Source: Psychrobacillus sp. BL-248-WT-3
Lineage (GTDB): Bacteria; Bacillota; Bacilli; Bacillales_A; Planococcaceae
DNA length: 43,844 nucleotides
Reading direction: 5' to 3'
Assembly (NCBI RefSeq): GCF_012843435.1
Contig: NZ_JABAFC010000030.1
Location: forward strand, 1-43,844
Below the pieces are notes generated by a model. The model made no database searches. It had not been told where the DNA came from and saw only the letters and a list, made by a program, of their open reading frames with translations. Shown here piece by piece: positions 31,814 through 39,883 of this stretch (position 1 is the first letter of the stretch; every line of letters begins with the position of its first letter). The position numbers and the translations under genes are program-made.

Positions 31814-33154
31814 TTACACTTTAGCCATCAGGGCTGATATATTGTCCATGATTTCTAGTTCTAAGATGCTATCTATAATTTGTTGTTTATTTTCCGGTGG
31901 ATGTTGTCCTGTCATGTGCTTAAACTTTTCAATAAGTTCATCTGAAGTAACCGCATTTTCAGGGTCTCCTTTAGGAAAGTCCGTTTCTTTAGAAATAATC
32001 TCTCCATTTGTCAAAACAACCTCTACCATAGAGCCCCATTTTTCCGGATAACTAGCATTGATCCTCGAGTCTATCCCTACGTTTACTCGCTTTAAAAGTG
32101 CCCGTATTTGACTGTCCCATAATGTATCCTCATTAAAATCAGATAAAACTGCGCTGCCTTTTAATATTGCCAATGCTGAGCAAAATTGTAAGCTAAATTT
32201 AGCTGCATACTCAGTCTTCGGTTCGTCATTATCTGTTATATCTATAGCTGCCTTGTATGACTTCACTGTTATTGACTCAATTTCTTCAAATTTTGGGCTG
32301 CGCTCTTTGAAAACTTCTATTAACAAGTCGATGGCATGATGCGTATGACGACAGGAAGCATGAATCTTAAAGGAATTTTCCATAATCTTAAACTCTGAAC
32401 CTAAGCCTTCTGTTATTTTCGTCGTATCATACTCATCACTCATAGCTTTAAAAAATCCACGATTACCCTCCAGGATTTTAAGCGGTCCAGTAAACCCTTT
32501 TTGTGCTAAAAGTGCTGCAAGAATGCCGTTCATAGATGCTTTTCCTGAATGAAGCTGCTTGGTCATTGCTCCATCCTCTATAAATTCCCACAGGCCAGCT
32601 GCTTGTGTGCCGGCATTACCTAATGCATGCACCGTCTCTTCCTCTGTAAGCTGAAGTAGTTTAGCCGCCGCAATAGCTGCTCCAAAAGTTCCGCATGTAG
32701 CTGTATTATGCCAATAATAATAGTGGGATGGAGAAACCGCTTCTCCGATTCTAAAACAAACTTCATAGCCTGCAACGATAGCTGTAATTAAGTCCCTGCC
32801 GGATAATTCTTTCCACTCCGTAATCGCTAACGCAGCTGGAATAACTACTGTTGCCGCATGGATAATAGATCCCTTATGGATGTCGTCTAGTTCCACGACA
32901 TGACTCGATGCCCCGTTTACTAAAGCTGCTTGCAAGGCAGAGGTTTTTCCTCCAGTAAAAAGGCTAGCTTGCTCCTTGCCTCCCATTTCATCTATTAAGT
33001 CACTAATCATTTGAATTGGTAGTTTATCCGAACCAGCTATAGCTGATCCGAAATAATCCAGTATACATAGCTTAGTAAACGATATTACCTCTGCAGGAAG
33101 CTTTTCGTAGGTCATGTCAACACTGTATTTTGCCAAAGCCTTACTTAACTCCAT
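31814..33154 (-). CDS. MmgE/PrpD-family protein 1
   Basis: 446 residues, whole-length for the family (2-methylcitrate dehydratase, cis-aconitate decarboxylase, iminodisuccinate epimerase). Recognised by LSKALAKYSVDMTYEKLPAEV, AAKYxDYFGSAIAG-like ILDYFGSAIAGSD, NGASSHVVELDDIHKGSIIHAA (D/H pair in the active-site region), GTFGAAIAAAKLL and KLHSGKASMNGILAALLA-like QLHSGKASMNGIL. Mechanism class: acid-base chemistry at an alpha carbon next to carboxylates. Exact reaction unknown. ATG at 33154 is chosen for AAAAGGAGAATG before it; the frame opens further to 33193. Confidence 0.8.
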   Translation of the reverse strand: MELSKALAKYSVDMTYEKLPAEVISFTKLCILDYFGSAIAGSDKLPIQMISDLIDEMGGKEQASLFTGGKTSALQAALVNGASSHVVELDDIHKGSIIHAATVVIPAALAITEWKELSGRDLITAIVAGYEVCFRIGEAVSPSHYYYWHNTATCGTFGAAIAAAKLLQLTEEETVHALGNAGTQAAGLWEFIEDGAMTKQLHSGKASMNGILAALLAQKGFTGPLKILEGNRGFFKAMSDEYDTTKITEGLGSEFKIMENSFKIHASCRHTHHAIDLLIEVFKERSPKFEEIESITVKSYKAAIDITDNDEPKTEYAAKFSLQFCSALAILKGSAVLSDFNEDTLWDSQIRALLKRVNVGIDSRINASYPEKWGSMVEVVLTNGEIISKETDFPKGDPENAVTSDELIEKFKHMTGQHPPENKQQIIDSILELEIMDNISALMAKV

Positions 33155-33203
33155 TTGCTCATTCTCCTTTTTAGGGGGCATAGCACCAGTCACCCTGAAT
33201 GCT

Positions 33204-34364
33204 TTAAAACGATCTCGGTAATCCTAGGACGTGCTGACCTACATAGCTGACAACAAGGTTATTAGTTACAGGAGCAATTACAAATAGACGAGCCTCCCTA
33301 AACTTTCGTTCAATATGATATTCAGTAGCAAATCCGTACCCACCAAATGTGTCCATGGCAGCATTTGCTGCTTTCCAAGTTGCTTCGGAGGCTAAATATT
33401 TTGCAATGTTTGCCTCTGCACCACAGTTTTCGTTTGCATCGAACATGTTAGCTGCTTTATCTCTCATCAGCTTAGCTGCTTCAATCTCCATATAAGAACG
33501 AGAGATTGGGAACTGAACTCCCTGGTTTTGGCCAATAGGTCTTCCAAAAACTTCACGCTCGTTTGCATATTTCACTGACTTATCGATAAAATACAAGCCG
33601 TCCCCAACACTTTCTGAGGCAATTAAAATACGCTCTGCATTCATCCCACTTAATACGTAACGGAAGCCTTTTCCTTCCTCTCCTATTAGATTCTCAACTG
33701 GAATCTCAACATTCTCGAAGAACACTTCCGTCGTAGCATGATTAATCATCGTTTCAATGTTACGAATCGTAATCCGATCCTTTTGATCTTGCATATCTAA
33801 AATGAATAAACTTAAGCCATCTGTCTTTTTCGCCACTCTATCCTTCGGCGTAGTCCTTGCCAGTAATAGCATTAAGTCCGAGTAATTAGCTCGAGATGTC
33901 CAGATCTTTTGCCCATTTACTATATATTTGTCTCCTTGACGCTCAGCTGTAGTAATTATGCTTGTTGTATCACTACCAGCGGTTGGTTCTGTAATACCAA
34001 AGGCTTGAAGACGTAGTTCTCCACTTGCAATTTTCGGTAGAAATCGTTTCTTTTGTTCTTCATTTCCGTGGCGAAGAACAGCTCCCATTGTGTACATCTG
34101 TGCATGCCCAGCGCCTGCATTTCCTCCTGAGCGGTTAATTTCTTCTAATATTATTCCCGCCTCGATCATACCAAGGCCTGCCCCTCCATATTCTTCGGGT
34201 ATTAATACGGATAGCCAACCTTCGTCAGTTAAAGCTTTTATAAATTTCTCAGGATACTCCTGCTTTTTATCTATTTCTTTCCAATAATCCTCTGGAAACT
34301 TTTCGCATAGAGAACGGACACTTTTCCTAATAAGATTTATATCTTCCTGTGTGCTTAATACCAT
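33204..34364 (-). CDS. Acyl-CoA dehydrogenase with isovaleryl-CoA-dehydrogenase-type catalytic Glu
   Basis: 386 residues. Flavin contact segments FGITEPTAGSDT and IWTSRANYSDLMLLLART are present, and the C-terminal GGYGFATEYHIERKFREAR. The usual C-terminal catalytic Glu (IYEGT in short/medium-chain enzymes) is replaced (VIAPVTNN). A Glu is present at the alternative position in NAERILIASE (E244), as in isovaleryl-CoA and long-chain enzymes. This suggests a branched or bulky acyl-CoA substrate. It transfers electrons to ETF; no etf genes here. ATG at 34364 follows AAGGGAGGAA; the longer frame overlaps the crotonase stop. Confidence 0.85.
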   Translation of the reverse strand: MVLSTQEDINLIRKSVRSLCEKFPEDYWKEIDKKQEYPEKFIKALTDEGWLSVLIPEEYGGAGLGMIEAGIILEEINRSGGNAGAGHAQMYTMGAVLRHGNEEQKKRFLPKIASGELRLQAFGITEPTAGSDTTSIITTAERQGDKYIVNGQKIWTSRANYSDLMLLLARTTPKDRVAKKTDGLSLFILDMQDQKDRITIRNIETMINHATTEVFFENVEIPVENLIGEEGKGFRYVLSGMNAERILIASESVGDGLYFIDKSVKYANEREVFGRPIGQNQGVQFPISRSYMEIEAAKLMRDKAANMFDANENCGAEANIAKYLASEATWKAANAAMDTFGGYGFATEYHIERKFREARLFVIAPVTNNLVVSYVGQHVLGLPRSF

Positions 34365-34378
34365 TCCAAATTCCTCCC

Positions 34379-35173
34379 TTATTTTCCTTGCCAATTTGGT
34401 TTTCGTTTTTCATTAAAGGATAGTACCCCTTCTAATCTATCTTCTGAATTGGCACATTTATAATATTGGTCTAGCTCTATCGTTAACGCTGTGTTGATAT
34501 CCGTTTGAAGCCCATTATTAATTGCTTGTTTAATTGCTTTTAGTGATAGCGGTGCATTTCCAGCAATTTCTTTTGCTATTTCTAAAGTACTTGTCAGGAG
34601 CTCTTCCTTAGGAAATACGCCATTTATAATCCCTGCCTCTAGCGCTTTTTGTGCATCTATCTTATTTCCTCTAAATAAAAACTCCTTTGCTAAGCCAACC
34701 GGAATAGCTCTTGGTAAAAACTGCGTCCCACCTACACCAGGAATGATTCCTAATGTCACTTCCGGCAATCCCATCTTCACATGGTCTGCAGTATAACGAA
34801 GGTCACAGCTTAAGAGCATTTCCATTCCACCTCCAAGCGCAAACCCATTAACCGCTGCGATTACTGGATATGGAAAGTTTCGTAACAATCCGTATGCATC
34901 TTCAAAAATATCGTGCTGCTGCTTCCACTGCTTGTTCGTCATACCTTTTCTTTCTTTTAGATCTGCTCCCACGCAGAAGCTTTTTTCACCGCTTCCCGTT
35001 AGGATCAAAACGCGTAAATCCTCTTTTTCTCGTAATTCCTTTAAGCAATCAATTAATTCAGTTGCCATTAGGGTATTCAAGGAATTCATCGCTTCTGGTC
35101 TATTCAATTCAATGATATAAACATTTTCATCACTGTACTCCTCGTTCACTATTATCGTCTTCCAATTTGTCAT
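34379..35173 (-). CDS. Enoyl-CoA hydratase (crotonase)
   Basis: 264 residues. Both catalytic glutamates are seen: E118 (LGGGMEMLLSCD) and E138 (LPEVTLGIIPGVGG). The oxyanion-hole segment is CVGADLKERKG. It lies between an acyl-CoA dehydrogenase and an HMG-CoA-lyase-like gene, which is the order of chemistry dehydrogenation, hydration, cleavage. ATG at 35173 with TTGGAGG upstream; the apparent TTG start at 35188 is part of that ribosome site. Confidence 0.9.
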   Translation of the reverse strand: MTNWKTIIVNEEYSDENVYIIELNRPEAMNSLNTLMATELIDCLKELREKEDLRVLILTGSGEKSFCVGADLKERKGMTNKQWKQQHDIFEDAYGLLRNFPYPVIAAVNGFALGGGMEMLLSCDLRYTADHVKMGLPEVTLGIIPGVGGTQFLPRAIPVGLAKEFLFRGNKIDAQKALEAGIINGVFPKEELLTSTLEIAKEIAGNAPLSLKAIKQAINNGLQTDINTALTIELDQYYKCANSEDRLEGVLSFNEKRKPNWQGK

Positions 35174-35189
35174 GAATGTATCCTCCAAA

Positions 35190-36122
35190 TTATTTAGTTA
35201 TAGTAGGAACTGGATATTTACGATTGTACGGTCCTGCACTTCTTATATAGCTTGGAGTCTCATGTTCTACTATTTTGGTGAGTGTCTTGGACGCCTCTAG
35301 TAAGTTATCTAAGGATAGACCAGTTTCAATCCCCATACTGTGGAGCATGTGTATGACGTCCTCCGTACAGACATTCCCTGTTGCACCCGGTGCAAATGGA
35401 CAACCGCCTAGCCCGCCTAATGATGCGTCAAAACTGTCTACTCCTGCTTCCATAGCTGCAAGAATATTGGAAAGTCCCATTCCTCTTGTGTTATGAAAAT
35501 GCAGGTTAAATTTCTGTCCAGGAAAATCACTACGTAAACCAATCAACAAATCATACACTTGTTTCGGATTTGCCATCCCAGTTGTGTCTGCTAATGAAAT
35601 CTTGTTAACTTGTATAGCTATTACTTCAGCTAATACACTTTTGATTCTTTCAACTGGTACCTCACCCTCAAAAGGACATCCAAAGGTAGTTGCGATAGAA
35701 ACGCTTAACAGAATATTTTTCTTTAAACAAAAGTCTTGAATTTCTTTTAATTCCTTTAGTGATTCTGCCGTTGTTTTATGCACATTCTGCAAGTTATGCG
35801 TATCACTTGCGGAAAAAACAAAATTTACTTCTTTCACATCGTTCAAGTGAGCATTTTCCGCTCCTTTTAAATTTGGAATTAAGGCGATCAGCGAAAGTTC
35901 TTTCTCTTGGTTCCTAACAAGCGAATACAATTCACCGCTGTTTGCCATTTGCGGTACTAACCTTGGATGGACGAATGATCCAAACTCAATAGTTGACACA
36001 CCAGCTTTTATTAACTGATCAAAAAGTAGTTTTTTCTCTTCCACACTTACGATTTTCTTTTCTAGCTGTAAACCATCTCGTAGAACAACTTCATTTATCT
36101 GTACACTCTTGGGAAAGTTCAT
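35190..36122 (-). CDS. HMG-CoA lyase-like enzyme
   Basis: 310 residues, normal for HMG-CoA lyase. Catalytic features: EVVLRDGLQ (R/D pair about 15-19), the metal-binding HFHNTRG, and the signature SLGGLGGCPFAPGATGN with the active cysteine. Cleaves a 3-hydroxy-3-methyl-type acyl-CoA into a keto acid and an acyl-CoA. With the adjacent acyl-CoA dehydrogenase and hydratase this fits breakdown of a branched dicarboxyl-CoA (3-methylglutaryl/HMG type), or of a related hydroxyacyl-CoA. ATG at 36122 follows GGAGGTC. Confidence 0.85.
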   Translation of the reverse strand: MNFPKSVQINEVVLRDGLQLEKKIVSVEEKKLLFDQLIKAGVSTIEFGSFVHPRLVPQMANSGELYSLVRNQEKELSLIALIPNLKGAENAHLNDVKEVNFVFSASDTHNLQNVHKTTAESLKELKEIQDFCLKKNILLSVSIATTFGCPFEGEVPVERIKSVLAEVIAIQVNKISLADTTGMANPKQVYDLLIGLRSDFPGQKFNLHFHNTRGMGLSNILAAMEAGVDSFDASLGGLGGCPFAPGATGNVCTEDVIHMLHSMGIETGLSLDNLLEASKTLTKIVEHETPSYIRSAGPYNRKYPVPTITK

Positions 36123-36189
36123 CTAAGACCTCCGTCATGTATTTTGTATCCAAAAATAATGTAAAAAAATTTGCACCGGTATTTGTTCT

Positions 36190-36576
36190 CTATTGTTGTT
36201 CTTTATCTATTTCATCTAACACTTCTTTTGCAGTTCTAAAGCTATCGATCGCTGCTGGCACCCCACAATATATAGCAGTTTGTAGTAACACCTCTTGAAT
36301 TTCTTCTTTCGTTACACCGTTATTAATAGCTCCTCGTACATGAAGCTTTAACTCATGCGGTCGGTTTAAAGCAGTAATCATAGCTAGATTTATCATGCTT
36401 CTCGTTTTCTTCGGAAGGCCAGGTCTAGCCCAAACTTCTCCCCAACAGTATTCGGTTACTAATTCTTGCATCGGCATATTGAAATCTGTTGCATTATTAA
36501 TAGAATTATCAACGTACTCTGCTCCAAGGACACTTCGTCTTATTTCTAATCCTTTTTCAAATCTCTCTTTTTTCAT
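36190..36576 (-). CDS. Carboxymuconolactone decarboxylase-family protein
   Basis: 128 residues, the size of PcaC-type 4-carboxymuconolactone decarboxylase. Family pattern: EYCWGEVWARPGLPKKTRSMINLAMITALNRPHELKLHVRGAINNGVTKEEIQEV...AIYCGVPAA. No other protocatechuate genes are present, so the classical role is doubtful. Many relatives are of unknown function. The Cys-x-x-His redox motif of AhpD is absent, arguing against a peroxidase role. ATG at 36576 is preferred over 36582 because of the spacing from TTAGGAG. Confidence 0.75.
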   Translation of the reverse strand: MKKERFEKGLEIRRSVLGAEYVDNSINNATDFNMPMQELVTEYCWGEVWARPGLPKKTRSMINLAMITALNRPHELKLHVRGAINNGVTKEEIQEVLLQTAIYCGVPAAIDSFRTAKEVLDEIDKEQQ

Positions 36577-36594
36577 AGCCATTCTCCTAACGTT

Positions 36595-37938
36595 TTATAT
36601 TTGTACACCATTTCCTTTGTTATTCAGAACAATAAGTTCGTTTATATCAGAATATTTATCTATGTCTAAGAGAAACTGAGCCATACTGTCTGTTGTGCCT
36701 TTTCCCATATGCTCTTCGACAAGGCTACCGAATTTAGTCAGAAGCTCATCTTCTTCCATTGGGTTATCAATGCTACCTTTTGCATGCAAAACTTTGTGCG
36801 TTACTGTAGTTCCATCTGTTAATAATGCAGCTAGCTCGACCTCATCTTCTTTCAGGTTTTCGTCTATCACTACACGAATTTTGTTTTGTACTTCTATAAT
36901 TTTTTCATCTTTAACCTTTTCGTCTGTATACTGTTTTTCACTTGCATCGCCATCTAGGAATGCTATTGCAGCTGTAAAATAAACACTGAACTTTCCTTCT
37001 AGCCCTGTCTGTGGAGTTTCCTTACCAGTTAACTCCAGTACATAAGGATTAACCGTTAACTCAATTGACTCTAGCTGATCAGCTGAAGCTCGTTTATGTA
37101 AATAAACGCATGCATCAATTGTAGGGTGAAGAACAATCCCGCAAGCATATGGCTTAAAACTATTTTTTAATAGCTCCCATTCCTCTCCCCAGTTCACATT
37201 CACTTTTTCTAAGTCATGCTCCGGAGCTAACACATTAGCAAACCCGCGCTTCGATTCTAAAATCATTTCAGAGCTCGTAAAACTTCTCTTTGCCAATAAC
37301 GCTGCTAGCAAGCCATTTTGTGCAGCTTTTCCAGGATGGAATGGTTTAGTCATTGTTCCAAATACATCTCTTAGACCAAATGCTTGTGTCCCAGCTATAC
37401 CTAAAGCCCAAACGAGCTTTTCAGAATCTAGCTTCAATAAAATACCCGCTGCGATTGCTGCACCAAAAACCCCCGTAGAGCTTGTAATATGCCAGCCTAG
37501 CTGATAATGACTTGGGTAAACCGCATTGGCTATTCTTAATTCTGCTTCGCAGCCTAATATAAACGCGTGCAAGATTTCCTCTCCACTTAACCCTAAGTTT
37601 TCTCCTAACGCAAAAACGACTGGAGCCACTGGTCCGCTAGGGTGATGGATCGTATCTAAATGCGTATCATCATAATCAAAAATATGAGAAGACGTACCAT
37701 TTATTAATGCTGCCATCAATAAATCCACTTTTTCTTCTCTTCCGAATACAGAAACCTGCTCTGCCGATTGCAATTCTTTTGTTACGTCCAACATCATTTC
37801 AATAGACGGATGCCTTGAAGCTCCAATGGCAACCCCCATCCAGTTTAGTAAGCTTCTTTTTCCATGAAGCTTCACATCCTCTGGTATTTGTTCAAAAGAA
37901 GTTGATAAGCAATGATCTACTAATGTTTTTGTTACCAT
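36595..37938 (-). CDS. MmgE/PrpD-family protein 2
   Basis: 447 residues, a paralogue of the protein encoded at 31814-33154. Shared features: SLLNWMGVAIGASRHPS, NGTSSHIFDYDDTHLDTIHHPSG (active-site D/H region) and FGAAIAAGILL, KPFHPGKAAQNGLLAALLA. This copy has DTHLDTIHHPSGP where copy 1 has DDIHKGSIIHAAT, so the two may bind different acids. First gene after the TRAP binding protein gene. ATG at 37938 follows AAAAAGGATGG. Confidence 0.8.
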   Translation of the reverse strand: MVTKTLVDHCLSTSFEQIPEDVKLHGKRSLLNWMGVAIGASRHPSIEMMLDVTKELQSAEQVSVFGREEKVDLLMAALINGTSSHIFDYDDTHLDTIHHPSGPVAPVVFALGENLGLSGEEILHAFILGCEAELRIANAVYPSHYQLGWHITSSTGVFGAAIAAGILLKLDSEKLVWALGIAGTQAFGLRDVFGTMTKPFHPGKAAQNGLLAALLAKRSFTSSEMILESKRGFANVLAPEHDLEKVNVNWGEEWELLKNSFKPYACGIVLHPTIDACVYLHKRASADQLESIELTVNPYVLELTGKETPQTGLEGKFSVYFTAAIAFLDGDASEKQYTDEKVKDEKIIEVQNKIRVVIDENLKEDEVELAALLTDGTTVTHKVLHAKGSIDNPMEEDELLTKFGSLVEEHMGKGTTDSMAQFLLDIDKYSDINELIVLNNKGNGVQI

Positions 37939-37969
37939 CTTTTCTCGCCATCCTTTTTTACTCTATGTA

Positions 37970-38007
37970 AACTGAAAAAGTCGGTTTTAGTACCAACTTT
38001 TTCAGTT
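37970..38007 (-). promoter_or_regulatory. Intercistronic hairpin between the TRAP binding-protein gene and the catabolic operon
   Basis: AACTGAAAAAGTCGGT (from 37970) pairs with ACCAACTTTTTCAGTT (to 38007), a 16-bp stem with one mismatch and a 6-base loop. No T-run follows on the minus strand, so it is more likely an mRNA-stabilising or attenuating element than a full terminator. Such hairpins often raise the level of binding-protein mRNA over its downstream genes. Confidence 0.65.
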
Positions 38008-38029
38008 CTAAGTTTAGAAATGTAGTAAT

Positions 38030-39061
38030 CTATTTAGCCGCTTCACGTGCTGCTTCGATTACATCCGCTCCTATTTCTTCTTCATATTCTTTGTAAATCG
38101 GCTCCAAAACCTTACGGAATTCTTCCACTTGCTCTGGCGTTAATTCCACGATTTCAACATTTCCTCTTTCCTTAATCGTTTCCAATGCTTTGTCATTTAG
38201 ACTCTTAGCTTCTGCACGTGCTACCTCTGTACCAGCAGCCAAACCATCCTCGACTATTTTTTTCGTTGCTTCATTCATGCTATCCCAGAATTTTGTATTA
38301 GTGAAAACAGCATAATCCACACGTGTATGATTCATTACTGTCATATACTTTTGTACTTCATCAAACTTTTTCGATTCAATATTACTAAATGTATTCTCTT
38401 GGCCATCTACTACTCCTTGGTCCAGGGCAGTATATAACTCTCCAAATGGAATCGATTCAGAACCTGCTCCTAAAGCATGGTAAATAGATTCAAGTACTTG
38501 CCCACCTTGTGTACGGAATTTCAATCCTTTTAAATCTTCCGGAGAACTGATTGGACGTTTACCATTAGTCAAATGCTTTCCTCCATTTGGCCACATAGAT
38601 AATCCAATTACCCCATCATTTTTAAGGCTTGCTAAAACCTCTTTACCTTTTTCTCCATCCCAGAAAGCAATGGCTTCATCATCATCGTCAAACATAAATG
38701 GAAGAGCTGGAACATTAAATTGTGGATTGTTCCCAACAAACTTTGTTAAATCAGGTGCTATAAATTGGATGTTATTAGCTACTAGATTTTGATATTCATC
38801 CTGATCGCCGAATAATGAACTATTTGGATAAATCTCAACTTCAATTTTTCCACCTGACTCTTTTTCAATGTATTCCTTCATTTTTAAGGCACCTTTATGC
38901 TTCGGGGTGTTTTCTGCTACAACATGTGCAAATTTAATTTTCATTTCTTGTACTCCGTCACTAGCTTCACCAGAGACCGGTATTTTTTCATCGTCACCTT
39001 GGCAGGCTACTAGAAAGATAACTGAAATTAAAACAAATAAAGATAATGCAAACTTTTTCAT
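38030..39061 (-). CDS. dctP: TRAP transporter solute-binding lipoprotein (DctP)
   Basis: 343 residues. Lipoprotein signal peptide: KKFALSLFVLISVIFLVAC with lipobox LVAC (Cys about 20), so it is anchored outside the membrane. DctP features: KIKFAHVVAENTPKHKGALKMKEYIEKESGGKI, LKGLKFRTQGGQ with the ligand-carboxylate-binding arginine, and ALDQGVVDGQEN. Captures an organic acid for the DctQM membrane proteins, which are encoded divergently from 39386. It is the first gene of a long minus-strand transcript; a hairpin follows its stop. ATG at 39061 after AGGGGGAAAAAGG. Confidence 0.9.
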   Translation of the reverse strand: MKKFALSLFVLISVIFLVACQGDDEKIPVSGEASDGVQEMKIKFAHVVAENTPKHKGALKMKEYIEKESGGKIEVEIYPNSSLFGDQDEYQNLVANNIQFIAPDLTKFVGNNPQFNVPALPFMFDDDDEAIAFWDGEKGKEVLASLKNDGVIGLSMWPNGGKHLTNGKRPISSPEDLKGLKFRTQGGQVLESIYHALGAGSESIPFGELYTALDQGVVDGQENTFSNIESKKFDEVQKYMTVMNHTRVDYAVFTNTKFWDSMNEATKKIVEDGLAAGTEVARAEAKSLNDKALETIKERGNVEIVELTPEQVEEFRKVLEPIYKEYEEEIGADVIEAAREAAK

Positions 39062-39212
39062 CCTTTTTCCCCCTATTGTTTTTTAGTAATTTTCTTACAC
39101 CCTAAAATGAAAGGGCTTACAAAAAAGTGAAAGCATCTTGGACAACGAAGTACTTTCAGGTGACCTTCTAACTACTTAACCTCTTAAACAAGTTGATCGA
39201 AATCTATTACTC

Positions 39213-39227
39213 TGTACTTTGGATACA
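39213..39227. promoter_or_regulatory. Candidate GntR-type operator, copy 1
   Basis: TGTACTTTGGATACA, a 15-bp imperfect dyad (TGTA...TACA). The minus strand reads TGTATCCAAAGTACA, which matches copy 2 at 13 of 15 positions. Located in the divergent dctP/dctQ region. Confidence 0.5.
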
Positions 39228-39345
39228 ACTCACTTACAAATTATCACACCGAAAACTGAAAGTAAAGAAAAATTATAATATTTAGTATTATTAGAATTTT
39301 ATATTGTTTTTTCAAATATACTGTATTATGATGTACCTTGTAATC

Positions 39346-39360
39346 CTGTATCCGAAATAC
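39346..39360. promoter_or_regulatory. Candidate GntR-type operator, copy 2
   Basis: TGTATCCGAAATACA, a 15-bp dyad with TGTAT/ATACA arms, inverted relative to copy 1 and 133 bp from it. It lies 25 bp upstream of the dctQ start. The rest of 39062-39385 is AT-rich and must hold both divergent promoters, but I cannot place their boxes with confidence. Confidence 0.5.
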
Positions 39361-39385
39361 ATAAACTAATAGGGGAGGAATCTGA

Positions 39386-39883
39386 TTGAAAGTTTTAAAC
39401 TTTATTGAAAGCGCTTTATCTGGTATTTTATTCCTTTTAGGAATTGGTATTAGTCTATACTCCGTCTTTATGCGATACGTCATGGGGGCTTCCCAAAGCT
39501 GGGCAACAGAGGTTTATACGATGCTCCTTGTATGGGCAATTTTCATAGGCTTTTCTACAGCCTTAAAAGAAGATAAACATATTGCCATCGAACTATTTTA
39601 TGATAAGTTTGGTCCTACTATGAAAAAAGTCTCTCAAGCCATCATTTTTATCATAGGGATTGGTTTCAGTATATTCATTATATGGACAGGTTTTAATATG
39701 GTTCTTACTGCATACGATCAGCAGATTAAAACAATAGATCTTGGGTTCCCTATTTGGATCAACTATTTAATCATGCCGATTGCTGGGGTTTTATTACTTA
39801 TCCGCTTCTGTGAAAAAGCATATAGATTCTTTGTGAAGCATGAGGAAATTACTCATGGAGGTGATTTAGAATGGAAGCAATAA
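39386..39883 (+). CDS. dctQ: TRAP transporter small membrane subunit (DctQ)
   Basis: 165 residues with four predicted membrane segments (about 6-28, 45-63, 84-107, 127-147) and the DctQ pattern RYVMGASQSWATEVYTMLLVWAIFIGFSTALKEDKHIAIELFYD. Works with DctM and the DctP lipoprotein encoded in the opposite direction. TTG start at 39386 with GGGGAGGAA 5-6 bp upstream. Its 3' end overlaps dctM by 13 bp. Confidence 0.9.
   Translation: MKVLNFIESALSGILFLLGIGISLYSVFMRYVMGASQSWATEVYTMLLVWAIFIGFSTALKEDKHIAIELFYDKFGPTMKKVSQAIIFIIGIGFSIFIIWTGFNMVLTAYDQQIKTIDLGFPIWINYLIMPIAGVLLLIRFCEKAYRFFVKHEEITHGGDLEWKQ

Noticed and set aside
39244-39483. A minus-strand 79-residue frame across the dctP-dctQ intergenic region
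   Set aside because: It overlaps the dctQ coding start and ribosome site and has no family features.
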